Part shown: positions 27,331 through 35,861 of the stretch, in pieces | How positions within the stretch are numbered: the stretch's first letter is position 1 | Layout of the letters: each line of letters starts with the position of its first letter | Source of the DNA: Alphaproteobacteria bacterium | GTDB lineage: Bacteria; Pseudomonadota; Alphaproteobacteria; Geminicoccales; Geminicoccaceae | Reading direction: 5' to 3' | Length of the DNA stretch: 64,000 bases | Assembly (NCBI GenBank): GCA_027045875.1 | Contig: JALUAG010000049.1 | Coordinates: forward strand, 1-64,000 | Program-made: the position numbers and the translations under genes | The notes under the pieces: model-generated | Told to the model about the DNA's origin: nothing | The model's database searches: none | Seen by the model: the letters and a program-made list of their open reading frames with translations, nothing else

Positions 27331-28703
27331 GAGGTCCCCTCCTCCGCCGGCTCGCCGTAGAGATCGTGGGCGTCGGCGGCGGTGATCCGCACCCAGACGA
27401 GATCGCCCGGCCGCAGGCCGCCGGGACGGGCCACGTGCACGCGGCCGTCGATCTCCGGGGCATCCGCGTAGGTCCGGCCGAGCGCCACGTCCTCTCCGCC
27501 CTCGTCGATCAGCACCCGCATCTCGTCGCCCACCCGCCGCCGGAGGCGGCGGGCGCTGATGGCCTCCTGCCGCTCCATGAGCCGTCGCCGGCGCTCCTCG
27601 CGCACCTCACGCGGCAGGTGACCGGGCAGCCGGTTGGCGGCCGCACCTTCCACGTCCTCGTAGGCGAAGCAGCCCACGCGGTCGAGTTCGGCCTCCTCGA
27701 GCCAGTCCAGCAGACGGTCGAAATCCGCCTCGGTCTCGCCCGGAAAGCCGACGAGGAAGGTGGAGCGGATGACGAGCTCGGGGCACCGTTCCCGCCAGCG
27801 GTGGATGCGCTCGAGCATCCGGTCCTGCCGCGCCGGCCGCCGCATCGCCCGCAACACGGCGGGGCTCGCATGCTGGAAGGGGATGTCGAGATAGGGGAGG
27901 ATCGCGCCTTCCTCCATCAACGGCAGCAGGCCGTCGAGATGCGGATAGGGGTAGAGGTAATGCAGCCGCACCCAGACACCGAAGCGCCCGAGAGCGCGGG
28001 CGAGGCCGACGATATGGGCACGGATCGCCTCGCCCCGGAAGCGGGAAGCGGCATGGCCGAGATCGTGGCCGTAGGCACCGGTGTCCTGGGCGATGACCAG
28101 CAGCTCGCGCACCCCGGCCTCCACGAGGCGCTCGGCCTCGTGCAGGACGTGCGCGGCGGGCCGGCTGCGCAGCGGGCCGCGCAGTCGCGGGATGATGCAG
28201 AAGCGGCAGCGATGATCGCAGCCCTCCGCGATCTTGAGGTAGGCGTAGTGCCTCGGGGTGAGGCGAAGACCGCCGGGCGGCAGCAGGTCGAGGCGCGGAT
28301 CGTGGCGCGGCGGCAGCACCCGGTGGACCGCTTCCATCACCGCCTCGAACTGCTGCGGGCCGGTGACGGCGAGGAGGTTCGGGAACCGCGCCCGGAGCCG
28401 CTCCGCCTCGACGCCGAGACAGCCGGTGACGACGACGCGCCCGTTCTCGGCCAGGGCCTCGGCGATGGCCTCGAGGGATTCCTCGCGCGCCGAATCCAGA
28501 AAGCCGCAGGTGTTGACCAGCACCAGATCGGCATCCTCGTACGATGCCGAGAGCTCGTAGCCTTCCGCTCGCAGCCGGCTGACGATCCGTTCGGAATCGA
28601 CCAGCGCCTTGGGGCAACCGAGACTGACGAGGCCGATGCGGGGAACGCCATCCGCGGCCCCTCCGGGCTTCGCCTCCTTCTCGACCGTGTCCGTGCTCGT
28701 CAC
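27327..28703 (-). CDS. rimO: Ribosomal protein S12 methylthiotransferase RimO
   Basis: This radical-SAM enzyme adds a methylthio group to the conserved Asp of ribosomal protein S12. The 458-aa protein has an N-terminal auxiliary cluster domain ([26 protein letters not shown]). The radical-SAM CxxxCxxC is in [18 protein letters not shown]-terminal TRAM domain starts near [11 protein letters not shown]. The [10 protein letters not shown] motif marks RimO rather than MiaB. It diverges from fucU across an 86-base gap. Confidence 0.95.
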   Translation of the reverse strand: MTSTDTVEKEAKPGGAADGVPRIGLVSLGCPKALVDSERIVSRLRAEGYELSASYEDADLVLVNTCGFLDSAREESLEAIAEALAENGRVVVTGCLGVEAERLRARFPNLLAVTGPQQFEAVMEAVHRVLPPRHDPRLDLLPPGGLRLTPRHYAYLKIAEGCDHRCRFCIIPRLRGPLRSRPAAHVLHEAERLVEAGVRELLVIAQDTGAYGHDLGHAASRFRGEAIRAHIVGLARALGRFGVWVRLHYLYPYPHLDGLLPLMEEGAILPYLDIPFQHASPAVLRAMRRPARQDRMLERIHRWRERCPELVIRSTFLVGFPGETEADFDRLLDWLEEAELDRVGCFAYEDVEGAAANRLPGHLPREVREERRRRLMERQEAISARRLRRRVGDEMRVLIDEGGEDVALGRTYADAPEIDGRVHVARPGGLRPGDLVWVRITAADAHDLYGEPAEEGTS

Positions 28704-28789
28704 CGGCGCGTTCCCCTTTTCTCTCGACGGCGCGGGCGGCCTTCTGCCACAGTTCGGGGCGGGAGGAAAAGCCGATCGGGGAGGCGATC

Positions 28790-29224
28790 ATGCTCAAGGG
28801 TATCGATCCGCTGCTCAATGCCGACATTCTCTACGCCCTGCGGGCGATGGGCCACGGCGACGACATCGTCATCGCCGATGCCAACTTTCCCGCCGAGACC
28901 ATGGCCCGCAGCCTCATCCGCATGGAGGGGGCGAGCGGGCCGCGGATGCTGGAGGCCGTACTGTCGGTGCTGCCGCTCGACGATTTCGTGCCGGATCCGG
29001 CCCTGCGCATCGAGGTGGTCGGGGATCCCGAGGCCGAGCCCGAGGTCTGCCGCGAGTACCGCGAGATCCTGGCCCGGCCCGAGCACGGCGGGGTGCCGCT
29101 GGGCAAGATCGACCGCTTCGCCTTCTACGAACGGGCCCAGCAGGCCTTCGCCGTGATCGCCACCGGCGAACCGCGCCTCTACGGCTGCGTGCTCCTCAAG
29201 AAGGGGGTGATCCGCCCCGACTGA
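28790..29224 (+). CDS. fucU: L-fucose mutarotase (FucU/RbsD family)
   Basis: It interconverts alpha and beta anomers of L-fucose (or a related sugar). The 144-aa sequence begins MLKGIDPLLNADILYALRAM and continues GHGDDIVIADANFPAETM with the family's catalytic His/Asp. FYERAQQAFAVIATGEPRLYGCVLLKKGV is the C-terminal signature, here with the active-site Tyr. It is convergent with, and eight bases from, a hydrolase of the type seen in L-fucose/L-rhamnose oxidative degradation. Confidence 0.92.
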   Translation: MLKGIDPLLNADILYALRAMGHGDDIVIADANFPAETMARSLIRMEGASGPRMLEAVLSVLPLDDFVPDPALRIEVVGDPEAEPEVCREYREILARPEHGGVPLGKIDRFAFYERAQQAFAVIATGEPRLYGCVLLKKGVIRPD

Positions 29225-29232
29225 GGAGCCTC

Positions 29233-30075
29233 TCAGGCGGCCACGGTGACGAGCCGCTGTTCTCCCAGCCCGGCGATGCCGAGGCGCATGGTCTGACCCG
29301 GCTTCAGGAACACCGGCGGCTTCTGCCCGAGGCCCACCCCGGGAGGGGTGCCGGTGGCGATGATGTCGCCCGGCTCGAGGCGCATGAAGCGGGACAGGTA
29401 GCTCACGAGATAGGGCACCTTGAAGATCATGGTGCGCGTGCTGCCGTCCTGGTAGCGCTTGCCGTCCACCTCGAGCCACATGGCGAGATCGTTGGGATCG
29501 GGGATCTCGTCGCGGGTGACGAGCCAGGGGCCGATGGGGGCGAAGGTGTCGTGGCTCTTGCCCTTCACCCACTGGCCGCAGTGGTTCATCTGGAAGTCGC
29601 GCTCGGAGACGTCGTTGAGGATGCAGTAGCCCGCCACATGGGCCATCGCCTCCTCCTCGGCGACGTATTTGGCGGTGCTGCCGATGACGACCGCGAGCTC
29701 CACCTCCCAGTCGGTCCTTTCCGATCCGCGCGGGATCTCCACCTCGTCCCAGGGGCCGGTGATGGCGGTGGTGGCCTTCATGAAGGTGATGGGCTCCTTC
29801 GGCACCTCGGCACCCGTTTCCGCCGCATGGTCCGAATAGTTGAGCCCGATGGCGACGATCTTCCCCACCCCCGCCACGCAGGGGCCGAGGCGGGGCTCTC
29901 CCGGCACCCGCGGCAGGCTCTCGGGATCGAGCCCGCGCAGCCGCTCGAGGCTCTCGGGAGCGAGCGTCTTACCGTCGATGTCCGCGACGATCCCGGAAAG
30001 ATCCCGGATCGCTCCGCCGGCGTCGAGCAGACCCGGTTTCTCCCGGCCCCTGGGGCCGTAGCGCACGAGTTTCAC
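29233..30075 (-). CDS. Fumarylacetoacetate hydrolase-family protein
   Basis: The 280-aa protein has the FAH fold: IVAIGLNYSDHAAETG, metal-binding WEVELAVVIG with the paired Glu, GKSHDTFAPIGPWLVT and IIATGTPPGVGLGQKPP. These occur in the subgroup that includes 2,4-diketo-3-deoxy-L-fuconate hydrolase and ureidoglycolate lyase-like proteins. Being next to fucU favours an oxidative L-fucose or related deoxysugar pathway, but no fuconate dehydratase or dehydrogenases are adjacent. The specific reaction is inference. Confidence 0.88.
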   Translation of the reverse strand: MKLVRYGPRGREKPGLLDAGGAIRDLSGIVADIDGKTLAPESLERLRGLDPESLPRVPGEPRLGPCVAGVGKIVAIGLNYSDHAAETGAEVPKEPITFMKATTAITGPWDEVEIPRGSERTDWEVELAVVIGSTAKYVAEEEAMAHVAGYCILNDVSERDFQMNHCGQWVKGKSHDTFAPIGPWLVTRDEIPDPNDLAMWLEVDGKRYQDGSTRTMIFKVPYLVSYLSRFMRLEPGDIIATGTPPGVGLGQKPPVFLKPGQTMRLGIAGLGEQRLVTVAA

Positions 30076-30198
30076 GGCCGTTCCTCCCCCGATCCGATGT
30101 CCTCGCGAGGCGATGCGTTCGCCGGCAGGGGAGCACGGGCGCAGCGCGATTGCAAGCGGCTCCGGACGGCGGGCGATGGTTCGTCGAGAGGGAAGGGG

Positions 30199-30273
30199 TG
30201 GCGTCCCCAGCGGGAATCGAACCCGCGTTACCAGCTTGAAAGGCTGGCGTCCTGACCACTAGACGATGGGGAC
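30199..30273 (-). tRNA. tRNA-Glu (anticodon UUC)
   Basis: A 75-nt cloverleaf including encoded CCA: acceptor GTCCCCA pairs with TGGGGAC, discriminator G, then CCA at 30201-30199. The anticodon stem CCAGC/GCTGG encloses loop CTTTCAA with anticodon TTC at 30240-30238. The T-loop is GGTTCGATTCC. D-arm and acceptor closely match other bacterial tRNA-Glu. Confidence 0.97.
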
Positions 30274-30336
30274 CACGACCGTCCCTGTAGTGGTGCGCGG
30301 CCTCGAAATCAAGAGCGGGAATGGCGAGGGCGGCCG

Positions 30337-30352
30337 TTAACCGGCCGTTTAC
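30337..30352. promoter_or_regulatory. CtrA-like box upstream of the 30.4-kb gene
   Basis: TTAA-CCGGCCG-TTTAC matches TTAA-N7-TTAAC at 8 of 9 positions, 58-73 bases before ATG 30410 and beyond the 5' end of the tRNA gene. Confidence 0.35.
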
Positions 30353-30409
30353 CCTGCGATGTCATAGTTGCTCCGGGAGCGACGGGAAGCAGACGCGACG
30401 GGAGCGCTC

Positions 30410-30853
30410 ATGGCCCAGACGGCCGCGCCGTCCATCACGCAGGTGCATTTCGAGGTCCACGTCCTCGACAGCGACCGCTGGACCATCGACTATGTCTCGA
30501 CCAGCGAGGAAGACGCCCTCGAGGAGGCGGAGGAGCTGGTCCGCAGGCCCGAGATCTCCGGCGTGCGGGTGGTGAAGGAAATGTTCAATCCGCGGACCGA
30601 GGTCACCGCGGCACGCATCCTGTTCGAGCGGGTGCGACCCGCGCGCCCTTCCGCGGTGGCTCCCCTCCGGGTGGCCCGTCCACGGCCACCGGCGAACGCG
30701 CACGCGCCGGCAGGCCCCTCTCTCGACCCGCCGGGGCCACCGCCGGTAGAGGAGGAGTCCTTCTCATGGCTGTCGCTGGCCGGTCTTTCGGTGCTCGGTG
30801 CCGCGGGTGGCGGCTTGCTCGCCGTCGCGCTGGCTCTTCTCGCCGGATCCTGA
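30410..30853 (+). CDS. Hypothetical protein with C-terminal membrane helix
   Basis: This 147-aa protein is unrecognised. Residues about 10-78 form a compact acidic/hydrophobic domain (ITQVHFEVHVLDSDRWTIDY, then EEDALEEAEELVRRPEISGV). A Pro/Ala-rich linker follows, and the last 25 residues are a transmembrane helix. The layout suggests a cytoplasmic domain tethered to the inner membrane by its tail. GGGAGC precedes ATG 30410 at a good distance. Confidence 0.65.
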   Translation: MAQTAAPSITQVHFEVHVLDSDRWTIDYVSTSEEDALEEAEELVRRPEISGVRVVKEMFNPRTEVTAARILFERVRPARPSAVAPLRVARPRPPANAHAPAGPSLDPPGPPPVEEESFSWLSLAGLSVLGAAGGGLLAVALALLAGS

Positions 30854-31115
30854 CGGGCCGGCGCCGGCCTCCCCCCGCGGCAACGGGGTGGCGGCCCGCT
30901 GCCCGAGCTCGCGCCGGGCGTAGGAAATCTCGGCTCCCCACCGCCGCGGGGAGGCTGCTGCGGACCTTCGGATAGCCCGCGGGCCTCCAGATAGAGGATG
31001 ACGCGACCGGCAATTCGCGGCATCCTGTGGTGGCGTCCCCGCGTGTCCCGCCGGCGGGGACGAACGGGCGGCGGACGGCCGTCGCAAGGAGGCAACGCAG
31101 GGGGAGGAGAGGCGC

Positions 31116-31946
31116 GTGTACGGCGTCGAGGCGCACGGTGCCCGGATACCGGTCCTCGGATTCGGCACCTGGGAGCTGCGCGACGGGCTCGCCGTCCGGA
31201 TGGTGGAGGCGGCGCTGGGGATCGGTTACCGCCACATCGACACGGCGCAGATGTACGAGAACGAGCGCGAGGTCGGGACCGCCATCCGTACGAGCGGCAT
31301 CGACCGCCGCGAGATCTTCCTCACCACCAAGGTGTGGCCGGACCGCTTCCGCGACGGCGATCTCCAGCGCTCGGTGGAGGAAAGCCTCGAACGTCTCGGG
31401 CTCGATGCCGTCGATCTGCTCCTTCTGCACTGGCCCAACCCGGCGGTGCCGCTGGCCGAGACCATCGCCGCCCTGAACGATGCCCGGGCACGGGGGCTGA
31501 CCCGGCACATCGGTGTCAGCAACTTCCCCACCGGGCTCATGCGCGAGGCTCTCCGGCTGTCGGAGGCGCCACTGGTCACCAACCAGGTCGAATACCATCC
31601 CTTCCTTTCCCAGAAGCGGGTGCTCCGCGCCTGCCGCGAGGCCGGCATGGCCCTCACCGCCTACTGTCCGCTGGCCCGCGGGCGCGTCTTCGGCCATCCC
31701 GTCATCGAACGGATCGCGGCCCGTCATCGCAAGAGTCCGGCGCAGGTGGCGCTGCGCTGGCTGGTGCAGCAGGAGGGCGTGGTGGCCATTCCGCGCAGCT
31801 CGAAGCCCGAACATGCGCGGGCCAACTTCGAGATCTGGGATTTTTCGCTGGACGGCCGCGAGATGGCCGAAATCTCCGCGCTCGCCCGCTCCGGGGGGCG
31901 CATCGTCGACATCGCCGGGCTGGCCCCCGACTGGGATGCCGACTGA
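31116..31946 (+). CDS. Aldo/keto reductase
   Basis: This NADPH-dependent carbonyl reductase with a TIM-barrel fold has 276 aa. The catalytic tetrad is visible: Asp and Tyr in HIDTAQMYENE, Lys in LTTKVW and His in LLLLHWP. NVEYHPFL-type (here NQVEYHPFLSQ) and IPRSSKPEHARANF bind the cofactor. The size and N-terminus match the 2,5-diketo-D-gluconate reductase group (DkgA/B-like). The start is GTG 31116 with GGGGGAGGAG 6-15 bases upstream. The physiological substrate is not inferable. Confidence 0.92.
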   Translation: MYGVEAHGARIPVLGFGTWELRDGLAVRMVEAALGIGYRHIDTAQMYENEREVGTAIRTSGIDRREIFLTTKVWPDRFRDGDLQRSVEESLERLGLDAVDLLLLHWPNPAVPLAETIAALNDARARGLTRHIGVSNFPTGLMREALRLSEAPLVTNQVEYHPFLSQKRVLRACREAGMALTAYCPLARGRVFGHPVIERIAARHRKSPAQVALRWLVQQEGVVAIPRSSKPEHARANFEIWDFSLDGREMAEISALARSGGRIVDIAGLAPDWDAD

Positions 31947-32816
31947 ACCTCACACGGGCCACCGGGCCGGGCGCCACCCGCGCCGGTGGTTCCTGCCCTT
32001 GCGACCCCGGTTCGCACGGCCGCCCGCGGACACCCGCATCGTCGGCCGCGGGGTCGCGGCTCCGCTCTGCGACCCCGTCGGAGCGCAAGCGCCCTGCATG
32101 TCATACGCCCGCGCTCCCTCTTCGGCCCGGGAGCGGGCGCGGAGGCGGATGTAAGCGAGTGACCGCGAAGGCGCCGCTGGAGCCGCGGCGATGTCACCTG
32201 CGGTGGAGGAAGAGCGGGCCGCGGCGGGCAGGCGTACGGCGCGTGCCGTAAGCGGCCTCTTTCCCGGCTACGGCGTGAGTGCCCACTGCCGGGCCGCATG
32301 CGGGTCGCACCGGCGTGACCGGGCCGCCCCCCGGGGCGAGCTCCCGGATCGCGGCCGAGGCATCGGCGATGCGTGGGCACTCGGATCGCCCGCCGCGGAC
32401 CGCCCGACGGCAGGTGCCGGCTGCGGGATCGCGGGTGGCGTCTTCGGCCCGACCTCGCCGGTGACGGGGGGCGGTGGCGAGCGGGCGGGCCTCGATCCGG
32501 TCGGGCTATCCGTGATGCCGGGTCCGCGACCGCTCGGCGGGGAGCTCGCCGCGCTCCGGTTTCCGTTTCGGAGGTGCCGAGCCGTACTCGGGCGGGGTGC
32601 TGCGCAGATGCCGAGTTCGGCACCGTACCCTCGGACGAACCCGTGCCGAGCGTTCCGCCGGTTGCAGCGGATGCCTGCTCGGGGGGAGGTGTGGGCCCGG
32701 CAGGTCCGCGCCCCGGGGCCGCCGGACGGTGCGCGTGGGAAGCGGGTCCGGGGAGTGGGAGTGCTGGGTGAAGGAGAGAAGGCTCGACTTCCGTGGCGTG
32801 CGAGCGAGGCCGTCTT
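31947..32816. other. 870-base stretch without a convincing gene
   Basis: Several open frames cross this stretch on both strands, but none has family similarity, a ribosome site or the steady GC3 pattern of the neighbours. I see no RNA gene, terminator or repeat array. It may be decayed coding sequence between the aldo/keto reductase and the sulfotransferase. Confidence 0.5.
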
Positions 32817-33719
32817 CTATGGGCGCCTTGCGCCGGTCGGCAGGATGGTGCCGGTTGCCGGTATGGCGCGGGCCTCGGGAAGGGGGCCGGCTCGTGCCGA
32901 TACGGCCGATCCGTAACCGAGCCGCGAAAGCCAGGGCTCGAACTGCGAATCGAGAAGGCTGCGTTCATGGGCGAACAGCAGGTCGCGGTGGGCACCCGCC
33001 CGGCCGTTCGGGAAGAAGGTGAAACCTTCCCCCCGGCTACGCGCGAGACGCCCGAGGCAGCCCGCCGCGCTGTGCGCATCGCGCCGCTCGATCTCGCGCA
33101 GCCTTTCGATCCGTGTGTCCTCGATGCAGGCTTCGAGGACCGAATCGGCGACGTCCAATCCCAGGGCTCGAGCCAGTCCGCGGAGCTCGCTCTTCGGGCG
33201 CGCGAGCATGTTCTCGTAGCGGACCGTGTGGACGGGAATCCGCGCGGCCGCGCGGACGAGCCAGCTCTCCACATGCTGCGTCCAACTGCCGAATCCGAAT
33301 TGCAGGAACAGGGGCATGCTGCCGCCGCATTCCACGAAGCTCGCGAGGAGACGGTCGCGGTCGGAAGGCGTCGTCGCCTTCGTGTAGCGCATCAGCGAAA
33401 CGAACATGTCGCGCGGGTCGCGGAGGAGGTAGATGGCGGCGGCGGTGCGCCAGAGGCGCATGGGCGCGACATCGAACATCCAGTGGGTCTTGACGAAGAC
33501 GCGACCCCGGTAGGACGGTGGTTGCGTGTTCGGCGTGCCGGCGTGCACGTCCGGGATCCGACGGTCGAGCTCCGCCGAACTGTCCAGCGGACCGAACAGC
33601 AATCGCGCCAGCAGGAACCGAAGCCAGGTGTTGCCGGACTTCGGGAAGGACGCGATCCAGACGACCCCCGGCGTCGACCCTGCGGGGTGATCGGTGTTTC
33701 CGCCGTCGGATGCCTGCAA
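32817..33719 (-). CDS. PAPS-dependent sulfotransferase
   Basis: It transfers sulfate from PAPS to a hydroxyl group, probably of a carbohydrate or lipid. The 5'-phosphosulfate loop is WIASFPKSGNTWLRFLLARL and the 3'-phosphate site is YLLRDPRDMFVSLMRY. The frame is open to 34085, but the upstream part looks non-coding. A TTG at 33719 with GGGAGC 8-13 bases before it gives a 300-aa protein and is taken as the start; ATG 33824 would give 335. It lies divergent from a WbaP-type exopolysaccharide gene, so the acceptor may be a surface polysaccharide. Its base composition is less GC-biased than its neighbours, which may indicate transfer. Confidence 0.85.
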   Translation of the reverse strand: MQASDGGNTDHPAGSTPGVVWIASFPKSGNTWLRFLLARLLFGPLDSSAELDRRIPDVHAGTPNTQPPSYRGRVFVKTHWMFDVAPMRLWRTAAAIYLLRDPRDMFVSLMRYTKATTPSDRDRLLASFVECGGSMPLFLQFGFGSWTQHVESWLVRAAARIPVHTVRYENMLARPKSELRGLARALGLDVADSVLEACIEDTRIERLREIERRDAHSAAGCLGRLARSRGEGFTFFPNGRAGAHRDLLFAHERSLLDSQFEPWLSRLGYGSAVSARAGPLPEARAIPATGTILPTGARRP

Positions 33720-33769
33720 GGGTGCTGCTCCCGCTCTGTCGTGGCCTTTCGTCTTTCTGTCACGAACGT

Positions 33770-33785
33770 GTGAAATCAGGGTTAA
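33770..33785. promoter_or_regulatory. CtrA-like box upstream of the sulfotransferase gene
   Basis: On the minus strand TTAA-CCCTGAT-TTCAC matches TTAA-N7-TTAAC at 8 of 9 positions, 51-66 bases upstream of the chosen TTG start. Confidence 0.35.
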
Positions 33786-33879
33786 CGCGGCCGCGCGGGA
33801 CGGGGTCGCGCACTTGCGCCCCATGGTGTGCTTTTCGACACTGCCACGTGCTTCTTGGCCGGACAGGATGGGATGGACC

Positions 33880-33898
33880 GTGTCATAATGTATGACAC
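33880..33898. promoter_or_regulatory. Perfect 8-bp inverted repeat, likely operator
   Basis: GTGTCATA-ATG-TATGACAC is a perfect 8+3+8 palindrome in otherwise GC-rich DNA, 142-160 bases upstream of the WbaP-like gene. It has the size and symmetry of a dimeric repressor/activator site. The regulator is unknown. Confidence 0.5.
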
Positions 33899-34039
33899 GG
33901 GCGCTACGGCCGCCGACGAAGGCGTTCCGGCCCTGTACTCGCCGTTGCGGGTCGGTGGCGTTGGTACTACCTCTAGGGATACCGCATCGATCACACTGTT
34001 GATAGAACCAGAAACTGCGGAACTGGGAAGAGCGCCGGG

Positions 34040-35482
34040 ATGTCATCGCAGCTGCTGAGGGTTTCGCGTCGGGGGTCGCGGGCACAGACCCTGCGAGGGA
34101 TCACCGTCCTGCCGGCGGTCGATTTCGCCACCATGTTCGCCTGCTTCATGATCGGCGGCGTCGTCAACTTCTCCTACGAGAACCTGACGGACCAGAGGCT
34201 GGCCATCCTCCTCGTGCTGACCGCGGCCGCCGTTTCGGTCTTCAAGTATCTCGGTCATTACGATCGTCGTCGCCTGTTCTGGCAGGAGGTGGGCGACATC
34301 GTCGTGGTGGCCGGCATCGGCTTCCTGCTCGACGCGGCGCTGCTCTACCTGCTCAAGGTCAACTTCTCGCGCCTGTGGGTGCTCACGAGCTGGACACTGA
34401 TCGTCTTCTCGGTGCCGATCGCACGCCGCGCCGTCAAATCGGTGATGTTGCGGTACGGCACCTGGCGGGAGCCCACCGTCGTCATCGGCACCGGTCCGAT
34501 CGCCCGGGAGGCGGCCGAGGCCTACGCCCACGACCGTTATCTGGGATACGAGATCATCGCCTTCCTGGATCCGGCGGCACGAGCGGACGACGAGGACGGC
34601 ATCGAGCTCGAGGGCAGGAAGATCCCCGTACTGCCGATGAACGGGGCGGAACGCGACACTCTGAGTCGCTTCGGCAGTCCCCATGTGGTGGTGGCCCTCG
34701 ATGCCGAGGAGGTGGCCGACAACGAGAACCTGATCGAGCGGCTGTGCCTCGCCACCCGCAGCCTCGACGTGATCTCGCCGCTGCGGGGACTGCCCATCAA
34801 CAATACCCGTCTCGCCCATTTCTTCAGCCGCGAGGTGCTCGCCCTCCGGATCCACAACAACCTCGCCCGTCCCTGGGCGCGCTACCTGAAGCGCCTGTTC
34901 GACCTCGCGGCGGCCAGTGCCATCCTCGTGCTGGTGGCGCCGCTGATGGCCGTCATCGCCCTGCTGTTGCGTCTCGAGGGAGGGCCCGTGCTGTTCGCCC
35001 ATCAGCGGGTGGGACGCGAGGGACGGCTGTTCCCCTGCTACAAGTTCCGCAGCATGGTGCCCAACGCCAAGGAGGTGCTGGACAGGCTGCTGGCCGAGGA
35101 TCCCGAGGCCCGCGCCGAATGGGAGCGCGATCACAAGCTCAAGAACGATCCCCGCATCACCCGGCTCGGTCACTTCCTGCGCAAGCTGAGCCTCGACGAG
35201 CTGCCGCAGCTTTTCAACGTGCTCAGGGGCGACATGAGTCTGGTGGGGCCCCGGCCGGTGGTGCCCGAGGAGCTCGAGCGCTACGGCGATGCCAAGGTCT
35301 ACTATCTGATGGTCCGTCCGGGTCTGACCGGCCTCTGGCAGATCAGCGGCCGCAACGACATCGACTACGACCAGCGGGTGGCGCTCGACACCTGGTACGT
35401 CCGCAACTGGACCCTCTGGAACGACATCGTCATCCTCTTCAAGACGCTGGTCGTGGTGCCGAGCCGCGCCGGCGCCTATTGA
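34040..35482 (+). CDS. Exopolysaccharide polyprenyl glycosylphosphotransferase (WbaP-like)
   Basis: This inner-membrane enzyme starts a repeat unit by moving a sugar-1-phosphate (often galactose or glucose) to undecaprenyl phosphate. The 480-aa protein has four N-terminal transmembrane helices, a nucleotide-binding-like middle domain (TVVIGTGPIAREAAEAY) and the C-terminal transferase domain after a re-entrant helix (KRLFDLAAASAILV). Catalytic motifs are CYKFRSMVPNA, LPQLFNVLRGDMSLVGPRP and RPGLTGLWQISGRN. It stands alone here; fcl/gmd at the left edge could supply GDP-fucose to the same polymer. Upstream is a perfect palindrome. Confidence 0.93.
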   Translation: MSSQLLRVSRRGSRAQTLRGITVLPAVDFATMFACFMIGGVVNFSYENLTDQRLAILLVLTAAAVSVFKYLGHYDRRRLFWQEVGDIVVVAGIGFLLDAALLYLLKVNFSRLWVLTSWTLIVFSVPIARRAVKSVMLRYGTWREPTVVIGTGPIAREAAEAYAHDRYLGYEIIAFLDPAARADDEDGIELEGRKIPVLPMNGAERDTLSRFGSPHVVVALDAEEVADNENLIERLCLATRSLDVISPLRGLPINNTRLAHFFSREVLALRIHNNLARPWARYLKRLFDLAAASAILVLVAPLMAVIALLLRLEGGPVLFAHQRVGREGRLFPCYKFRSMVPNAKEVLDRLLAEDPEARAEWERDHKLKNDPRITRLGHFLRKLSLDELPQLFNVLRGDMSLVGPRPVVPEELERYGDAKVYYLMVRPGLTGLWQISGRNDIDYDQRVALDTWYVRNWTLWNDIVILFKTLVVVPSRAGAY

Positions 35483-35615
35483 GACGGGTGCCGCGGCTTC
35501 GGTCGGCCATCGGGCCGCGGCCCGATGTCGTATTCGGGCAGGCCGCGGGCGCTCGCCGGCAAGCGGCGGCGGGCGGTGGCGGCAGAGTGGCCGTAACCTG
35601 CGATTCCCCTGGCCG

Positions 35616-35861
35616 GTGGCGCCGATGCCGCGAGCTCCCGCGACGACGGTCGTTCCCTCGCCCTGTACGGGGATCTGCCGTCTCGATCCGATCACCGGAC
35701 TGTGCCGCGGCTGTTTCCGCGATCCGGCGGAGATTGCCGAATGGCCTTCCGCGTCCCGGGAGCGCCGCCTCGCCATTCTCCAGCAGCTGCGGCAGCGCCG
35801 GCGCGCCGTCGGCCGCACGAGTCCGGCGGATTCCCGCCGGCGCCGGCGGGCGGGGCCGTGA
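35616..35861 (+). CDS. DUF1289 small cysteine protein
   Basis: This 81-aa protein has the DUF1289 core PCTGICRLDPITGLCRGC, with four cysteines likely binding a metal, followed by RDPAEIAEW. The tail is Arg-rich. The start may be GTG 35616 or ATG 35625. Its TGA overlaps the GTG of the homocysteine methyltransferase gene, so the two are coupled. Function unknown. Confidence 0.82.
   Translation: MAPMPRAPATTVVPSPCTGICRLDPITGLCRGCFRDPAEIAEWPSASRERRLAILQQLRQRRRAVGRTSPADSRRRRRAGP

Larger units (their letters stand above)
33720..34039. promoter_or_regulatory. 320-base divergent promoter region, sulfotransferase / wbaP
   Basis: This AT-richer intergenic stretch holds a CtrA-like box and a perfect palindrome (separate entries). 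No gene is seen in it. Confidence 0.6.

Noticed and set aside
32191-32916. 241-codon plus-strand ORF in the gene-poor patch
   Set aside because: No ribosome site or domain; Arg/Gly/Ala/Pro-rich; it overlaps the 3' end of the sulfotransferase.
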